Assembly: GCA_902791625.1 (NCBI GenBank)
Contig: CADAWN010000014.1
Coordinates: forward strand, 1 to 61,728
Length of the DNA stretch: 61,728 nucleotides
Source of the DNA: an uncultured Erysipelotrichaceae bacterium
GTDB taxonomy: Bacteria > Bacillota_I > Bacilli_A > RF39 > UBA660
Direction of reading: 5' to 3'
Below the pieces are notes generated by a model. The model made no database searches. It was not told where the DNA came from and saw only the letters and a list, made by a program, of their open reading frames with translations. A program made the position numbers and the translations under genes. Of this stretch, positions 1 through 8,596 are shown in pieces. The first letter of the stretch is position 1. Each line of letters opens with the position of its first letter.

Positions 1-37
1 CCCTTTTTTATTATATGAAGTTTCCTTCACTAAATAC

Positions 38-66
38 ATTATAACACATTATCTATTCTTTTTCAA
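38..66 (-). promoter_or_regulatory. Strong sigma-A-type promoter for an off-window gene
   Basis: Reading the minus strand, TTGAAA (61-66) is followed after 17 nt by TATAAT (38-43), with TG two bases before the -10 box. It lies just downstream of deoB and points out of the window, so it should drive the next minus-strand gene, which is not included. The stretch from 1 to 30 contains a short GAAG/CTTC dyad and a purine-rich AAAAAAGGG that may begin that gene's ribosome site. Confidence 0.7.
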
Positions 67-81
67 TACTACTACTCTTCT

Positions 82-1248
82 CTATTCTAACTCTTCTAAC
101 ACACTAATACCAAGTTCTGTTTTTTCTAAATCAAAATTATCAGCTATAGTTGCTCCAATTGAACCAAATGAACTTAAAGGTGATAACATACGTGGTTTAT
201 TAAAACTTAAACTATAGAATATTACAGGAACATTTTCACGTGTATGATCATTTCCTTCAAATGTAGGATCATTACCATGATCTGCTGTAATAATAAGTAA
301 ATCATCAATCTCTAATTTATTTAGAATAATAGGTATTTCAACATCTAGTTCTTCTAATGCATTCTTATATCCTTCGACATCACGATTATGACCAAATTCT
401 GAATCAAAATCATCTAAATTAACCATACATAAACCAGTAAACTTTTTATCCATTAAAGTAAGTAATTTATTAATTGCTTCCTGATTATTACTAACTTTAA
501 TATTTTTATTTATTTCATTATCATTAAATATATCATTAACTTTACCAATACCAATAACATTATATTTATTTTCAATCATTTCACTTAATAATGTCTTTTT
601 AGGTGGTTTAATACTATAATCACGACGACTTACATTACTTAGTTTATAATTACCAGGTTTACCTGTAAATGGACGAGCAATAACACGACCAACTCTCCAT
701 TCACCACGTAAAGTAAGTTCACGAACTCTCTCACAATACTTATATAAAGTAGCTACAGGAATAACATCTTCATGAGCCGCTATTTGTAAATCAGAATCAG
801 CTGAAGTATATACGATTAAAGAACCATAATTTTGTTCAAGTTCACCTAATTCATTAATAATATCTAGACTACTACCACATTTATTACCAATTATTCTACG
901 ACCAGTAAGTCTTTCAATTTCATTTAATAATTCATTAGGGAATCCTTCATTAAATGTTTTAAATACTTCAGACGAAGAAATACCCATAATCTCATAATGA
1001 CCATTTAAACTATCTTTACCGATATTATTAGGTTTAGCCATTGTATAATAAGCATCTACATTAGGATTTTCATCCATATTAATTGTATTTAAAAGACCAA
1101 TTTTTGCAAGATTTGGAATAAATAAGTCCGTATTATCCTTTATGTGTCCTAAAGTATTTGATCCTTTTGAATTGTAAGTTGCCGCATCATCTGCTTCCCC
1201 TACTCCTAAAGAATCTAAAACCATTAAAAATATTCTCTTAAATTTCAT
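82..1248 (-). CDS. deoB: Phosphopentomutase
   Basis: This enzyme interconverts (deoxy)ribose 1-phosphate and 5-phosphate in nucleoside salvage, in the cytoplasm. The alkaline-phosphatase-superfamily metal sites are visible: the N-terminal VLDSLGVGEADDA segment and the C-terminal ADHGNDPTF and GNDHTRENVP segments. The length of about 388 residues is normal for the family. The frame is open to a GTG at 1257, but the ATG at 1248 is preferred because GGTG lies 6 nt upstream and the protein then begins MKFKRIFLM as in relatives. The start is immediately next to the xerD stop, so its ribosome site lies inside the xerD end and the two genes are probably cotranscribed and translationally coupled. Pairing of a recombinase with a salvage enzyme carries no obvious functional meaning. 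Confidence 0.95.
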   Translation of the reverse strand: MKFKRIFLMVLDSLGVGEADDAATYNSKGSNTLGHIKDNTDLFIPNLAKIGLLNTINMDENPNVDAYYTMAKPNNIGKDSLNGHYEIMGISSSEVFKTFNEGFPNELLNEIERLTGRRIIGNKCGSSLDIINELGELEQNYGSLIVYTSADSDLQIAAHEDVIPVATLYKYCERVRELTLRGEWRVGRVIARPFTGKPGNYKLSNVSRRDYSIKPPKKTLLSEMIENKYNVIGIGKVNDIFNDNEINKNIKVSNNQEAINKLLTLMDKKFTGLCMVNLDDFDSEFGHNRDVEGYKNALEELDVEIPIILNKLEIDDLLIITADHGNDPTFEGNDHTRENVPVIFYSLSFNKPRMLSPLSSFGSIGATIADNFDLEKTELGISVLEELE

Positions 1249-1249
1249 A

Positions 1250-2158
1250 TTATTCACCTTTATCTTTCATATTACGTGGGTGATATTCCTTATAATCATT
1301 TCTTATTTTACTATCACCAACATGAGTATATATTCTTGTTGTAGAAATATCTGAATGTCCTAACATTTCTTGAATACTTCTAAGATCTGCCCCACTATTA
1401 AGTAAGTGAGTCGCAAAACTATGTCTTAAAGTATGAGGAGATACATCTGGATCAAGTCCTTTCTCCTTTAATAGTCCTTTTAGTATTTTAAAGAAACCTT
1501 GCCTTGTTATTTTTTTACCATGATTATTTAAGAATAATGCATCACAAATATTCTTCTTAAGTAAAGAATTTCTTCTTTCCATATATAGATTTAAATAATA
1601 CATAGAATATTCTCCTAGAGGAATAATTCGCTCTTTATTACCTTTACCTACAATACGAATTATACAGTTAGTAAAATCTATATTATTTAAGGTTAAATTA
1701 ACTAATTCTGAAACTCTAAGACCAGTCCCATAAATTAATTCTAACATAGCTTTATTACGATAGTCAAATGGACTCTTTAGTGTTATATCAAGTAGTTTAT
1801 CTACATCACTTACTGATAGAGATCTTACTACTGTTTTTCTTAGTTTTGGTCTTTTTATTCCAACACTTACATTTTTAGATACTATTCCTTCTTTTTCTAA
1901 AAACGAATGAAAATTCTTAATAGAAGTTAGTTTTCTTGCTACTGTTGTAACAGTATCATGACTATCTTCCTGTAAAAACATCATATAACTCTCTATATCA
2001 CTGCTTTTTATACCTTCTAGACTATTTATACCTTTTTCTTTTAAAAAGCCTAAATAAAGCTCTAAATCAGTCTTATAAGATATATTAGTATTATCACTTA
2101 GTCCTTTATCAATAGAACAATAATTTAAAAATTCTATTATGGCTTCATCAAAACTCAT
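1250..2158 (-). CDS. xerD: Tyrosine recombinase XerC/XerD
   Basis: A site-specific tyrosine recombinase that resolves chromosome dimers at dif. It has an N-terminal SAM-like core-binding domain (about residues 1-85) and a C-terminal catalytic domain. The catalytic set is complete: Arg in GTGLRVSEL, Lys in GKGNKERIIP, His and Arg in HTLRHSFATHLL, His in LGHSDIS and the nucleophile Tyr in TRIYTH. The 302-residue length is typical. The ATG at 2158 is chosen over a GTG at 2167 because AGGTGG precedes it. It is encoded alone upstream of deoB, with no integron or phage genes nearby, which argues for the housekeeping Xer protein and against an integrase. Whether it is the XerC or XerD partner cannot be decided here. 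Confidence 0.92.
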   Translation of the reverse strand: MSFDEAIIEFLNYCSIDKGLSDNTNISYKTDLELYLGFLKEKGINSLEGIKSSDIESYMMFLQEDSHDTVTTVARKLTSIKNFHSFLEKEGIVSKNVSVGIKRPKLRKTVVRSLSVSDVDKLLDITLKSPFDYRNKAMLELIYGTGLRVSELVNLTLNNIDFTNCIIRIVGKGNKERIIPLGEYSMYYLNLYMERRNSLLKKNICDALFLNNHGKKITRQGFFKILKGLLKEKGLDPDVSPHTLRHSFATHLLNSGADLRSIQEMLGHSDISTTRIYTHVGDSKIRNDYKEYHPRNMKDKGE

Positions 2159-2175
2159 AATTACCACCTATTATT

Positions 2176-2227
2176 ATTATATAAAAATATTCTTACTTTT
2201 ACAATAAAGGTTTTAATGTGGTACAAT
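2176..2227. promoter_or_regulatory. Overlapping divergent promoters of xerD and rarA
   Basis: On the minus strand TTGTAA (2199-2204), a 17-nt spacer and TATAAT (2176-2181) point at xerD. On the plus strand TTTACA (2198-2203), an 18-nt spacer and TACAAT (2222-2227) point at rarA. The two -35 hexamers occupy the same bases, so the promoters should compete for RNA polymerase. Confidence 0.65.
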
Positions 2228-2243
2228 AGATATGGTGATTTAT

Positions 2244-3461
2244 ATGGAAAAACCTTTAGCTTTAAAACTTGCTCCAACATCACTAAAAGATGTAATTGGT
2301 CAAACACATTTAATTGGTAAAGATAAAATACTTACTAATTTAGTTAAAAATAAAAAGTTATTTTCTATGATCTTATATGGTAAACCTGGTATTGGTAAAA
2401 CATCTATTGCGAATGCAATTATAAATGATTTAGGTGAACGTTTTAGATTTTTTAATGCGACTATTAATACTAAAAAAGATTTAGATGTAATTATAGAAGA
2501 AGCTAAAATGTATGGTGGTATGATTCTAGTACTAGATGAAATACATCGTCTTAATAAAGATAAACAAGATATACTTCTTCCTCAACTAGAAAGTGGCCTA
2601 CTTACTTTAATTGGTATGACTACATCTAATCCATATCATGCGATTAATCCCGCTATTAGAAGTAGATGTCAGTTATTTGAACTTCATGAGTTAGATACTA
2701 AAGATATTATAAAAGGTCTTAAAAAAGCTATTAAACACCCTGATTTAGATGGAATTGTAATAGATAATAAAACTATAGAATTAATTGCTCAGCTCTCTGG
2801 AAATGACTTAAGATATGCTTATAACTTACTTGAAGTATGTTTCTACGCAACAAGTGATAAAAAGATAGATGAAAGTGTTGTAAGAAGAGTTAATAGTAAA
2901 CCAGTATTTTTCTCTGATAAAAATGATGAAGGTCACTATGATGTATTAAGCGGCTTACAAAAGTCTATTCGTGGTAGTGATGTTAATGCTAGTCTTCATT
3001 ATGCAGCTAGACTTATTGTTGAAGGAGATTTAGATTCTTTATTTAGAAGATTATCTGTTATTGCTTATGAAGATATTGGTCTAGCTAACCCTAATATTGG
3101 TCCAAGACTTGATGCAGTTATTAATGCAAGTGAAAGAATTGGTCTACCAGAAGCTAGAATTCCAATTGGTGAAATAATAGTAGAAATGGCACTTTCTCCA
3201 AAGAGTAATACTGCTCATATCGCACTAGATGAAGCAATTCAAGATATAGAAAATGGTAATGTTGGAACAATACCAAAACATATTAAAACTAATGCAGTTG
3301 ACTATAAATATCCTCATGACTACCCTAATAGTTATGTAGTTCAACAATATCTACCAGATAAATTAAAAAATAAAGAATATTATCATCCTAAAACAAATGG
3401 ATATGAAGTAAATATAAAAGCTATATATGATAAATTAAAAAAGATAAATGATAAAAATTAA
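2244..3461 (+). CDS. rarA: Replication-associated recombination protein A (MgsA/WRNIP1 family AAA+ ATPase)
   Basis: A clamp-loader-like AAA+ ATPase acting at stalled replication forks. Walker A is GKPGIGKTS near residues 47-55 and Walker B is LVLDEIHR. An SRSRCQLFEL-type sensor region follows, and the C-terminal half carries the RarA tetramerisation domain (SVIAYEDIGLANP). The frame opens at 2232, but the transcript probably starts near 2234 and GGTG precedes the ATG at 2244, so MEKPLALKLAP is taken as the N-terminus. About 405 residues, normal for the family. It is transcribed alone from the divergent promoter with xerD and ends in a bidirectional terminator. The pairing of RarA with Xer recombinase is suggestive of a shared role at forks but is only inference. 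Confidence 0.95.
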   Translation: MEKPLALKLAPTSLKDVIGQTHLIGKDKILTNLVKNKKLFSMILYGKPGIGKTSIANAIINDLGERFRFFNATINTKKDLDVIIEEAKMYGGMILVLDEIHRLNKDKQDILLPQLESGLLTLIGMTTSNPYHAINPAIRSRCQLFELHELDTKDIIKGLKKAIKHPDLDGIVIDNKTIELIAQLSGNDLRYAYNLLEVCFYATSDKKIDESVVRRVNSKPVFFSDKNDEGHYDVLSGLQKSIRGSDVNASLHYAARLIVEGDLDSLFRRLSVIAYEDIGLANPNIGPRLDAVINASERIGLPEARIPIGEIIVEMALSPKSNTAHIALDEAIQDIENGNVGTIPKHIKTNAVDYKYPHDYPNSYVVQQYLPDKLKNKEYYHPKTNGYEVNIKAIYDKLKKINDKN

Positions 3462-3480
3462 TATCATTTATCTTTTTATT
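3438..3480. terminator. Bidirectional terminator between rarA and the gene at 3468
   Basis: A near-perfect hairpin (AAAAAGATAAATGAT at 3438 pairing with ATCATTTATCTTTTT at 3462) overlaps both stop regions. It has T-runs downstream and A-runs upstream, so it can end transcription from both sides. Confidence 0.85.
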
Positions 3481-4154
3481 TTTTGTAATATTTTTTGTGT
3501 TTTTTCAGCTTTTTCTACTACATTGTAATATTGACCAGGTAATAATTCAAATTGATATATACCTGACAATTCTTTTAATGATAAACTCCAAACTGGATTC
3601 TTAGATATATCAAATGTTTCTAATTGTCTACTAATATCCTCATGTTCAATATCATAATTATAAAATTTACCTTGTTCTAATAAATTTAATAAGTATAATG
3701 ACTTGGGAATTGATATAATATCATTCATAACATATTCACCATGATCATAATGATATGTATCAGTTAATAATAAATATTTTACAATTTCATCTCTATCTTC
3801 TTTTTTATTGTATTTTTCTATTAAAGCAATTTTGCTGCTATCAATATGACCTGTATAATATTCATTTAATAATTGTGTTTGTCTTTCCTTTTCATAATCT
3901 GACATTTGATAAGAAACAACATTATGATAAAATGTACCTCCCCATACTCCATATGTTTTGTATTGTAATTTATCATATGAAATAGGTCTATCATTTTTCT
4001 CTAATTCATGCTCGTAATTAGTACTAGCTCTTAACACCCTTTGTTCAAATGGAACTTTTTCCATTTCATTCTTCTTAAATTCTGCTATTTTATCGCTCCA
4101 TGGTGACATCTCATATACATCAATTTTATCCTTGTTAATGTCGTATAAATACAT
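3468..4154 (-). CDS. Hypothetical protein, 228 aa
   Basis: I do not recognise the family. The protein is soluble-looking, with no signal peptide or membrane segment. It is rich in Tyr, Asp, Glu and Lys and mostly predicted helical (for example the stretch around EKERQTQLLNEYY). The start is secure: ATG 8 nt after AGGAGG. It sits alone between the holA end and the rarA terminator, transcribed on the minus strand and sharing that terminator. Codon use and composition match the neighbours, so nothing suggests recent transfer. No function is proposed. Confidence 0.7.
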   Translation of the reverse strand: MYLYDINKDKIDVYEMSPWSDKIAEFKKNEMEKVPFEQRVLRASTNYEHELEKNDRPISYDKLQYKTYGVWGGTFYHNVVSYQMSDYEKERQTQLLNEYYTGHIDSSKIALIEKYNKKEDRDEIVKYLLLTDTYHYDHGEYVMNDIISIPKSLYLLNLLEQGKFYNYDIEHEDISRQLETFDISKNPVWSLSLKELSGIYQFELLPGQYYNVVEKAEKTQKILQKIKR

Positions 4155-4209
4155 ACTTCAAACCTCCTATAAGTTTATTATATTCTTGCATTATATCTAT
4201 GTCAATATT

Positions 4210-5127
4210 CTATATATTAATTATATACATTAAAATGCAGTCTTTTGAATCAATTAATCCAGCTTTAACTTTATAATCTATTTCACTTAAATTTTTAATT
4301 AAGTTATTTATACTGGTTATATTAGTAGAACTAAGTAACTCCATAGTTTTTTGTATTCTATATGGATGAATATTTAATTTAGTAGCTATATCATCTTTAT
4401 ATAGTCCTTCTTTTTTATAAATACTTACTTCCTCTAATAATCTTAATTGACTCTCAATTAAACCTATTAAACTGATATCATCTATATTATATTCTTGTAG
4501 TAATTTATATTGTTCTAATGCTCTTTTTTTATCGCTTGAAGAAATGTATTTTACTAAATCAAATATTATATTACTGGAGTCTCCTAAATGTTTTACAACT
4601 AGTTTTTCTACATCACTTACTGTAATAGTTTTATCATCTTTATAGTTAATTAACTTATCACATTCAGTTTTAATAATATCTATATTATTATTTGAATAAA
4701 TACTTATTTTATTAATTACACCAGGTTCTAATTTATAATCTTTAAGTAGATTTTTAATAACTGTATTTGAATTACTTTCTAACTTAATAAAGTTAGTTTT
4801 TTCTTTTAGTGTTTTATTAATCTTTTTTGTACCATTAAATTTAGTTGTAGTTAAAATTAATAAATTATCTGGATTAGAATTATCTAAATAGTTAATTAAA
4901 TGTGTAGTTTTCTTATCATCATTTAAGTTTTCTATATTTTTAATTATAACTATTTTTTTATCTGATAGAAATGAATATGTATCTAAATCAAGTAAAGCAT
5001 CATCTAAATCTTTTTCATCTAAATCATAAACATTTTTATCTATATCTTTAAAATCTTTTTTAGTTATTTCATCTATCTTAGTATTAAGAAGATATATATC
5101 ATCATAAACAATTAAATAATTATTCAT
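4210..5127 (-). CDS. holA: DNA polymerase III subunit delta
   Basis: The delta subunit opens the sliding clamp within the clamp-loader complex. The sequence fits the HolA family: an N-terminal RecA-like fold starting NNYLIVYDDIYLL, a middle lid domain and a C-terminal helical collar domain (LIGLIESQLRLLEEVSIYKK). No intact Walker A is expected or seen. The ATG at 5127 is taken, since the alternative upstream codon is a TTG at 5133. It overlaps the end of alaS by 8 bases with only a weak GAGAAAG ribosome site, so it is probably coupled to alaS translation and therefore lies under the alanine T-box. About 305 residues, slightly short of the Bacillus protein. Confidence 0.85.
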   Translation of the reverse strand: MNNYLIVYDDIYLLNTKIDEITKKDFKDIDKNVYDLDEKDLDDALLDLDTYSFLSDKKIVIIKNIENLNDDKKTTHLINYLDNSNPDNLLILTTTKFNGTKKINKTLKEKTNFIKLESNSNTVIKNLLKDYKLEPGVINKISIYSNNNIDIIKTECDKLINYKDDKTITVSDVEKLVVKHLGDSSNIIFDLVKYISSSDKKRALEQYKLLQEYNIDDISLIGLIESQLRLLEEVSIYKKEGLYKDDIATKLNIHPYRIQKTMELLSSTNITSINNLIKNLSEIDYKVKAGLIDSKDCILMYIINI

Positions 5128-7810
5128 TATCAAATACTTTCTCTAGATGTTCTTTAATTTCTTTAAGCATTAGTGTATTCTTTCCTCCACCCTGTGCGAA
5201 AGTTGGGCTTCCTCCACCATTACCTAAAGAACTAACAGATGCATCTTTTACAACTAAACCTGCATTTACATGACAGTTACTTCTACAAATAAAGTTAACA
5301 CTTCCATCTTCTTTTTTATTAATAAAGAATACACATCCTGGATTCATTTCATTTACTAATGTATCTGCAATTGTTTTAAGTAAGTTAACGTCCATATCGT
5401 TTACTTCCATGATTAATCCATTAATACTCTTATATACTTTTACATTATCACGATAAGTAGTTAAGTTATTAAGTGTTTTCTTTTCTCTTTCACTAACATA
5501 TTTCTTTTCTAAATCTCTTACTTCAGTTTGAATATATGAAAGTCTATTTTGATAATAAATTATATCTTCATAACTATCTACTAAAGTATTTTCTATATTA
5601 ACATCAAAGTCTAGTTTAATACCTTCATGTCTCGCTTGTTCAATTATGCCTTTAGCTTTCATAAGTAATTTAATAGACTCATCATTATAAGGTTTAATAA
5701 CTTCATATAATGTATCTGTTATTTTTGATCCAGTACAAGCTTCTATTCTATATACACTTGTTCCTTTATTTTCATAAGAAGATATTGCAAATTTCTTAAT
5801 ATTTCCTGTATTAGTTGTGTGAGTACCACCACATAATTCAATTGATTTACCCATCTTAACAACACGTACAACAGAACCATATTTTTCTGAGAATAGTGCC
5901 ATAGCGCCTAGTTCTTTAGCTTTATCTATAGGCATTACCTCTGTTGATACGATAATATCTTTTTTAATTAAATCATTAACCATCTTTTCTACTTCTAATA
6001 CTTTTTCATCATTAAGTTTTCTAGCATAAGTAAAATCAAGTCTTAATTTATTTTCATCTACATAACTTCCTGCTTGATGAACATCTCCTTCAAGAAGAGT
6101 TCTTAAAGCATAATGTAGTAAGTGAACACTACTGTGATTTTGTTCAATATTTTTTCTTCTATCACGATCTAGGACAAGTTCACATTCATCACCTTCAGAG
6201 ATTACTCCATCAAGTAATTTTACTTTATGAATATGTTGTCCATTAGGAGCTTTAAATACATCTAGGACTCTTGCCTTAAAGTTCTTTCCTACAATCATAC
6301 CAGTATCACTTACTTGTCCACCAGATTCTGCATAGAAACATGTTCTTTTAAGTGCGATATATCCATCATGATCTAGTTTAGGAATAATTTCATCTTTTGA
6401 GAAGATTGCAAGTACATTAGATTTAAGACGATATATTCCATATACAAAAGTAGATTCATCTTTAAAGTCAAGAAGTACTTTCTTTTGACTAGCCATAGAC
6501 GCTTTTGATTTATTCGCATTTCTTGCAGTCTCTTTTTGAATATTCATATATTTTAAGAATTCTTCTTTACTAGTTTTATATCCTAATTCTTGTAAATATT
6601 CTTCAGTTAATTCAAATGGGAAACCATATGTATCATAAAGTCTAAATGCATCAGCTCCACTTATATAACCATCAGTAGATTCTTTAACTAATTCTTTTAA
6701 TAATCTTTCTCCTTCAGTAAGTGTCTTTAAGAATAGTTTTTCTTCTTCAATTACTAAAGCTTCTATCTCACCTTGTTTATCTACTAATTCTGGATAAGCT
6801 TCTTTCATAGTCTCAACAACTTCAGATACTAATTTATACATAAATGGTTCATTTAGTCCTAATTGTCTACCAAATCTTTCACTTCTTCTTAAAAGTCTTC
6901 TAAGTACATAACCACGTCCATTATTTTCAAAACGAGCTCCATCTCCTAAAGCAAATGTAATTGCACGAATATGATCAGCTATTACTTTAAATGGAGTTTG
7001 TCCTTGATACATTGTACCTGTCATATTTTCTAAAGATGTAAGAGTACTTTTAAATAAATCTGTTTCAAAGTTAGAATCAACATCTTGAAATATTGTACAC
7101 CATCTTTCAAGTCCTGCACCTGTATCTATATTTTTATGAGGAAGTTCTTTATAATCTTTTCTTTCTACTCCTTCTTCTTGATTGTATTGACTAAATACAT
7201 TATTCCAAATTTCAATATATCTTTCTTGATCTTCATCTACTTTAAATTTTTCTAGTGCATCACCTTCAGGATCATATTTTTCTCCACGATCATAGAATAT
7301 TTCTGTATCTGGTCCACATGGTCCAGCTCCTATTTCCCAGAAGTTTTCTTCTAGTTTAATAATATGATCTTTAAGCATTCCTACTTCAATCCATTTATTA
7401 TATGATTCAGTGTCACTAGGATAAATTGTTACATATAGTTTTTCTCTTGGTATCCCAAACCATTTATCACTAGTAAGTAGTTCCATAGAAAACTCAATTG
7501 CTTCATTTCTAAAATAATCTCCTACAGAAAAATTTCCCATCATTTCAAAGAATGTTTGATGTCTACGAGTTATTCCTACATTTTCTATATCATTAGTACG
7601 AATACATTTTTGAATACTTGTAAGTCTTTTACATTCTGGTACTACTGTTCCATCAAAGTATTTTTTTAAAGGTGTAACACCTGCATTAACCCAAAGTAGT
7701 GAATCATCATTAATAGGAATAAGTGGTGCACTTTCTATTATTTTGTGTCCTTTTTCTGTAAAGAACTTAAACCACATATTTCTTATTTCATTATGAGTCA
7801 TATATTTCAT
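5120..7810 (-). CDS. alaS: Alanine--tRNA ligase
   Basis: It charges tRNA-Ala in the cytoplasm. At 896 residues it is full length. Domains in order are the class II catalytic core (MTHNEIRNMWFKFF start, TRRHQTFFEMMGNFS motif), a helical tRNA-recognition domain, the editing domain with zinc ligands in HSSVHLLH and CGGTH, and a C-terminal coiled coil plus DHHA1 domain ending in a glycine-rich GNGGGSP segment. The start ATG overlaps the upstream kinase stop in an ATGA, indicating coupling. A T-box with an alanine (GCU) specifier lies upstream of the operon, so expression should rise when tRNA-Ala is uncharged. Confidence 0.98.
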   Translation of the reverse strand: MKYMTHNEIRNMWFKFFTEKGHKIIESAPLIPINDDSLLWVNAGVTPLKKYFDGTVVPECKRLTSIQKCIRTNDIENVGITRRHQTFFEMMGNFSVGDYFRNEAIEFSMELLTSDKWFGIPREKLYVTIYPSDTESYNKWIEVGMLKDHIIKLEENFWEIGAGPCGPDTEIFYDRGEKYDPEGDALEKFKVDEDQERYIEIWNNVFSQYNQEEGVERKDYKELPHKNIDTGAGLERWCTIFQDVDSNFETDLFKSTLTSLENMTGTMYQGQTPFKVIADHIRAITFALGDGARFENNGRGYVLRRLLRRSERFGRQLGLNEPFMYKLVSEVVETMKEAYPELVDKQGEIEALVIEEEKLFLKTLTEGERLLKELVKESTDGYISGADAFRLYDTYGFPFELTEEYLQELGYKTSKEEFLKYMNIQKETARNANKSKASMASQKKVLLDFKDESTFVYGIYRLKSNVLAIFSKDEIIPKLDHDGYIALKRTCFYAESGGQVSDTGMIVGKNFKARVLDVFKAPNGQHIHKVKLLDGVISEGDECELVLDRDRRKNIEQNHSSVHLLHYALRTLLEGDVHQAGSYVDENKLRLDFTYARKLNDEKVLEVEKMVNDLIKKDIIVSTEVMPIDKAKELGAMALFSEKYGSVVRVVKMGKSIELCGGTHTTNTGNIKKFAISSYENKGTSVYRIEACTGSKITDTLYEVIKPYNDESIKLLMKAKGIIEQARHEGIKLDFDVNIENTLVDSYEDIIYYQNRLSYIQTEVRDLEKKYVSEREKKTLNNLTTYRDNVKVYKSINGLIMEVNDMDVNLLKTIADTLVNEMNPGCVFFINKKEDGSVNFICRSNCHVNAGLVVKDASVSSLGNGGGSPTFAQGGGKNTLMLKEIKEHLEKVFDNE

Positions 7811-8343
7811 TTTAATTCCTCCTCTACTATTCTCTTAGCTTCTTTTTCTAATTCTTCTAGTGTAGTATTTACTACATCATATTTATAATCTTTATATTCA
7901 TCTAAAGCAGTCTCTGTTATATGTTTTTGTTCAGTCACACTTAAATTACTAACTAATTCTGGTCTTGTTATATGCATCTTAACTAAATCTGGATAAACTT
8001 TACTTATTTCATCAAATTCAAGAGGAAGTCTAACATCCGCTACTATTATTACATCATAGAAATTACTTAATACTTCCATATCTTCTGTTAATCTTGTTGT
8101 AAAGAATAATGGTTTATTCATTTTTTCTCTTATTATTTCAGTACCCAATTGTTGAAGTAATGTACGTGGTTTAGTCTCATCGCTTCCATCCCATCCAAAA
8201 TAATCAATCGCAAAATGTTTTATATAGTTTCCTATATGCATAATACATGCTTTCTTACCATTTTCATCAAAATACCTTTTCATAAAACCCGCTAAAGTAT
8301 CTTTTCCATTTCTAGCTTTTCCACTAATCATATAAACTTTCAT
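7807..8343 (-). CDS. P-loop nucleotide kinase-like protein (dNMP kinase / dephospho-CoA kinase-like)
   Basis: A 178-residue P-loop protein. Walker A is GKARNGKDT at residues 8-16, close to the pattern of phage-type deoxynucleoside monophosphate kinases, and IIVADVRLPLEFDEI around residue 100 looks like a Walker-B/substrate region. The exact substrate cannot be told from sequence; dNMP kinase is the better fit, dephospho-CoA kinase the alternative. It is the first gene of the T-box operon and overlaps alaS by 4 bases. The start is ATG after AAGGAGG. Its placement under alanine control may be historical and not functional. Confidence 0.6.
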   Translation of the reverse strand: MKVYMISGKARNGKDTLAGFMKRYFDENGKKACIMHIGNYIKHFAIDYFGWDGSDETKPRTLLQQLGTEIIREKMNKPLFFTTRLTEDMEVLSNFYDVIIVADVRLPLEFDEISKVYPDLVKMHITRPELVSNLSVTEQKHITETALDEYKDYKYDVVNTTLEELEKEAKRIVEEELK

Positions 8344-8365
8344 AAATATTCCTCCTTAAAACAAA

Positions 8366-8553
8366 TAAAAGACCAACTATAGGAGGACATAACGCCCGGT
8401 ACCATCCTATATTGGTCTTAATTACATATAACGGTATCCCGTAAGACTCTTAAAAGAGCTTCCCTTTATTATAATAATTCTTTACACCTACCAGAATCTC
8501 TCTTTAATTAATTATAAAGGTACTAATTTTTAATCAACGTCTTATAAACTCAA
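8366..8553 (-). promoter_or_regulatory. T-box leader, alanine-specific (GCU specifier)
   Basis: The leader shows the conserved T-box AGGATGGTACCGGG near 8395-8408, and a terminator hairpin whose arms pair AAGACCAATATAGGA with TCCTATAGTTGGTCTT ahead of a T-rich tail near 8366. Stem I carries AGTA, the AGAGAG element and a long arm closing with TAATAAAGGGAA. Directly after the 3'-side GAA of the specifier loop is GCT (8457-8459), an alanine codon, matching the alaS gene in the operon. Uncharged tRNA-Ala should favour the antiterminator and read-through into the kinase, alaS and holA. Confidence 0.88.
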
Positions 8554-8560
8554 CACACTT

Positions 8561-8569
8561 ATTGTATCA
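8561..8569 (-). promoter_or_regulatory. Extended -10 promoter of the T-box operon
   Basis: TGATACAAT on the minus strand is an extended -10 (TG-N-TACAAT, with TACAAT at 8561-8566). It would start transcription near 8553, just ahead of stem I. No good -35 box is visible at the usual distance. Confidence 0.55.
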
Positions 8570-8596
8570 AAAGTTATTAAAATATTCAATCAAAAT

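Noticed and set aside
1250..2158. Integrase of a mobile element
   Set aside because: Housekeeping-type neighbours, no attachment repeats, and normal length and composition for Xer.
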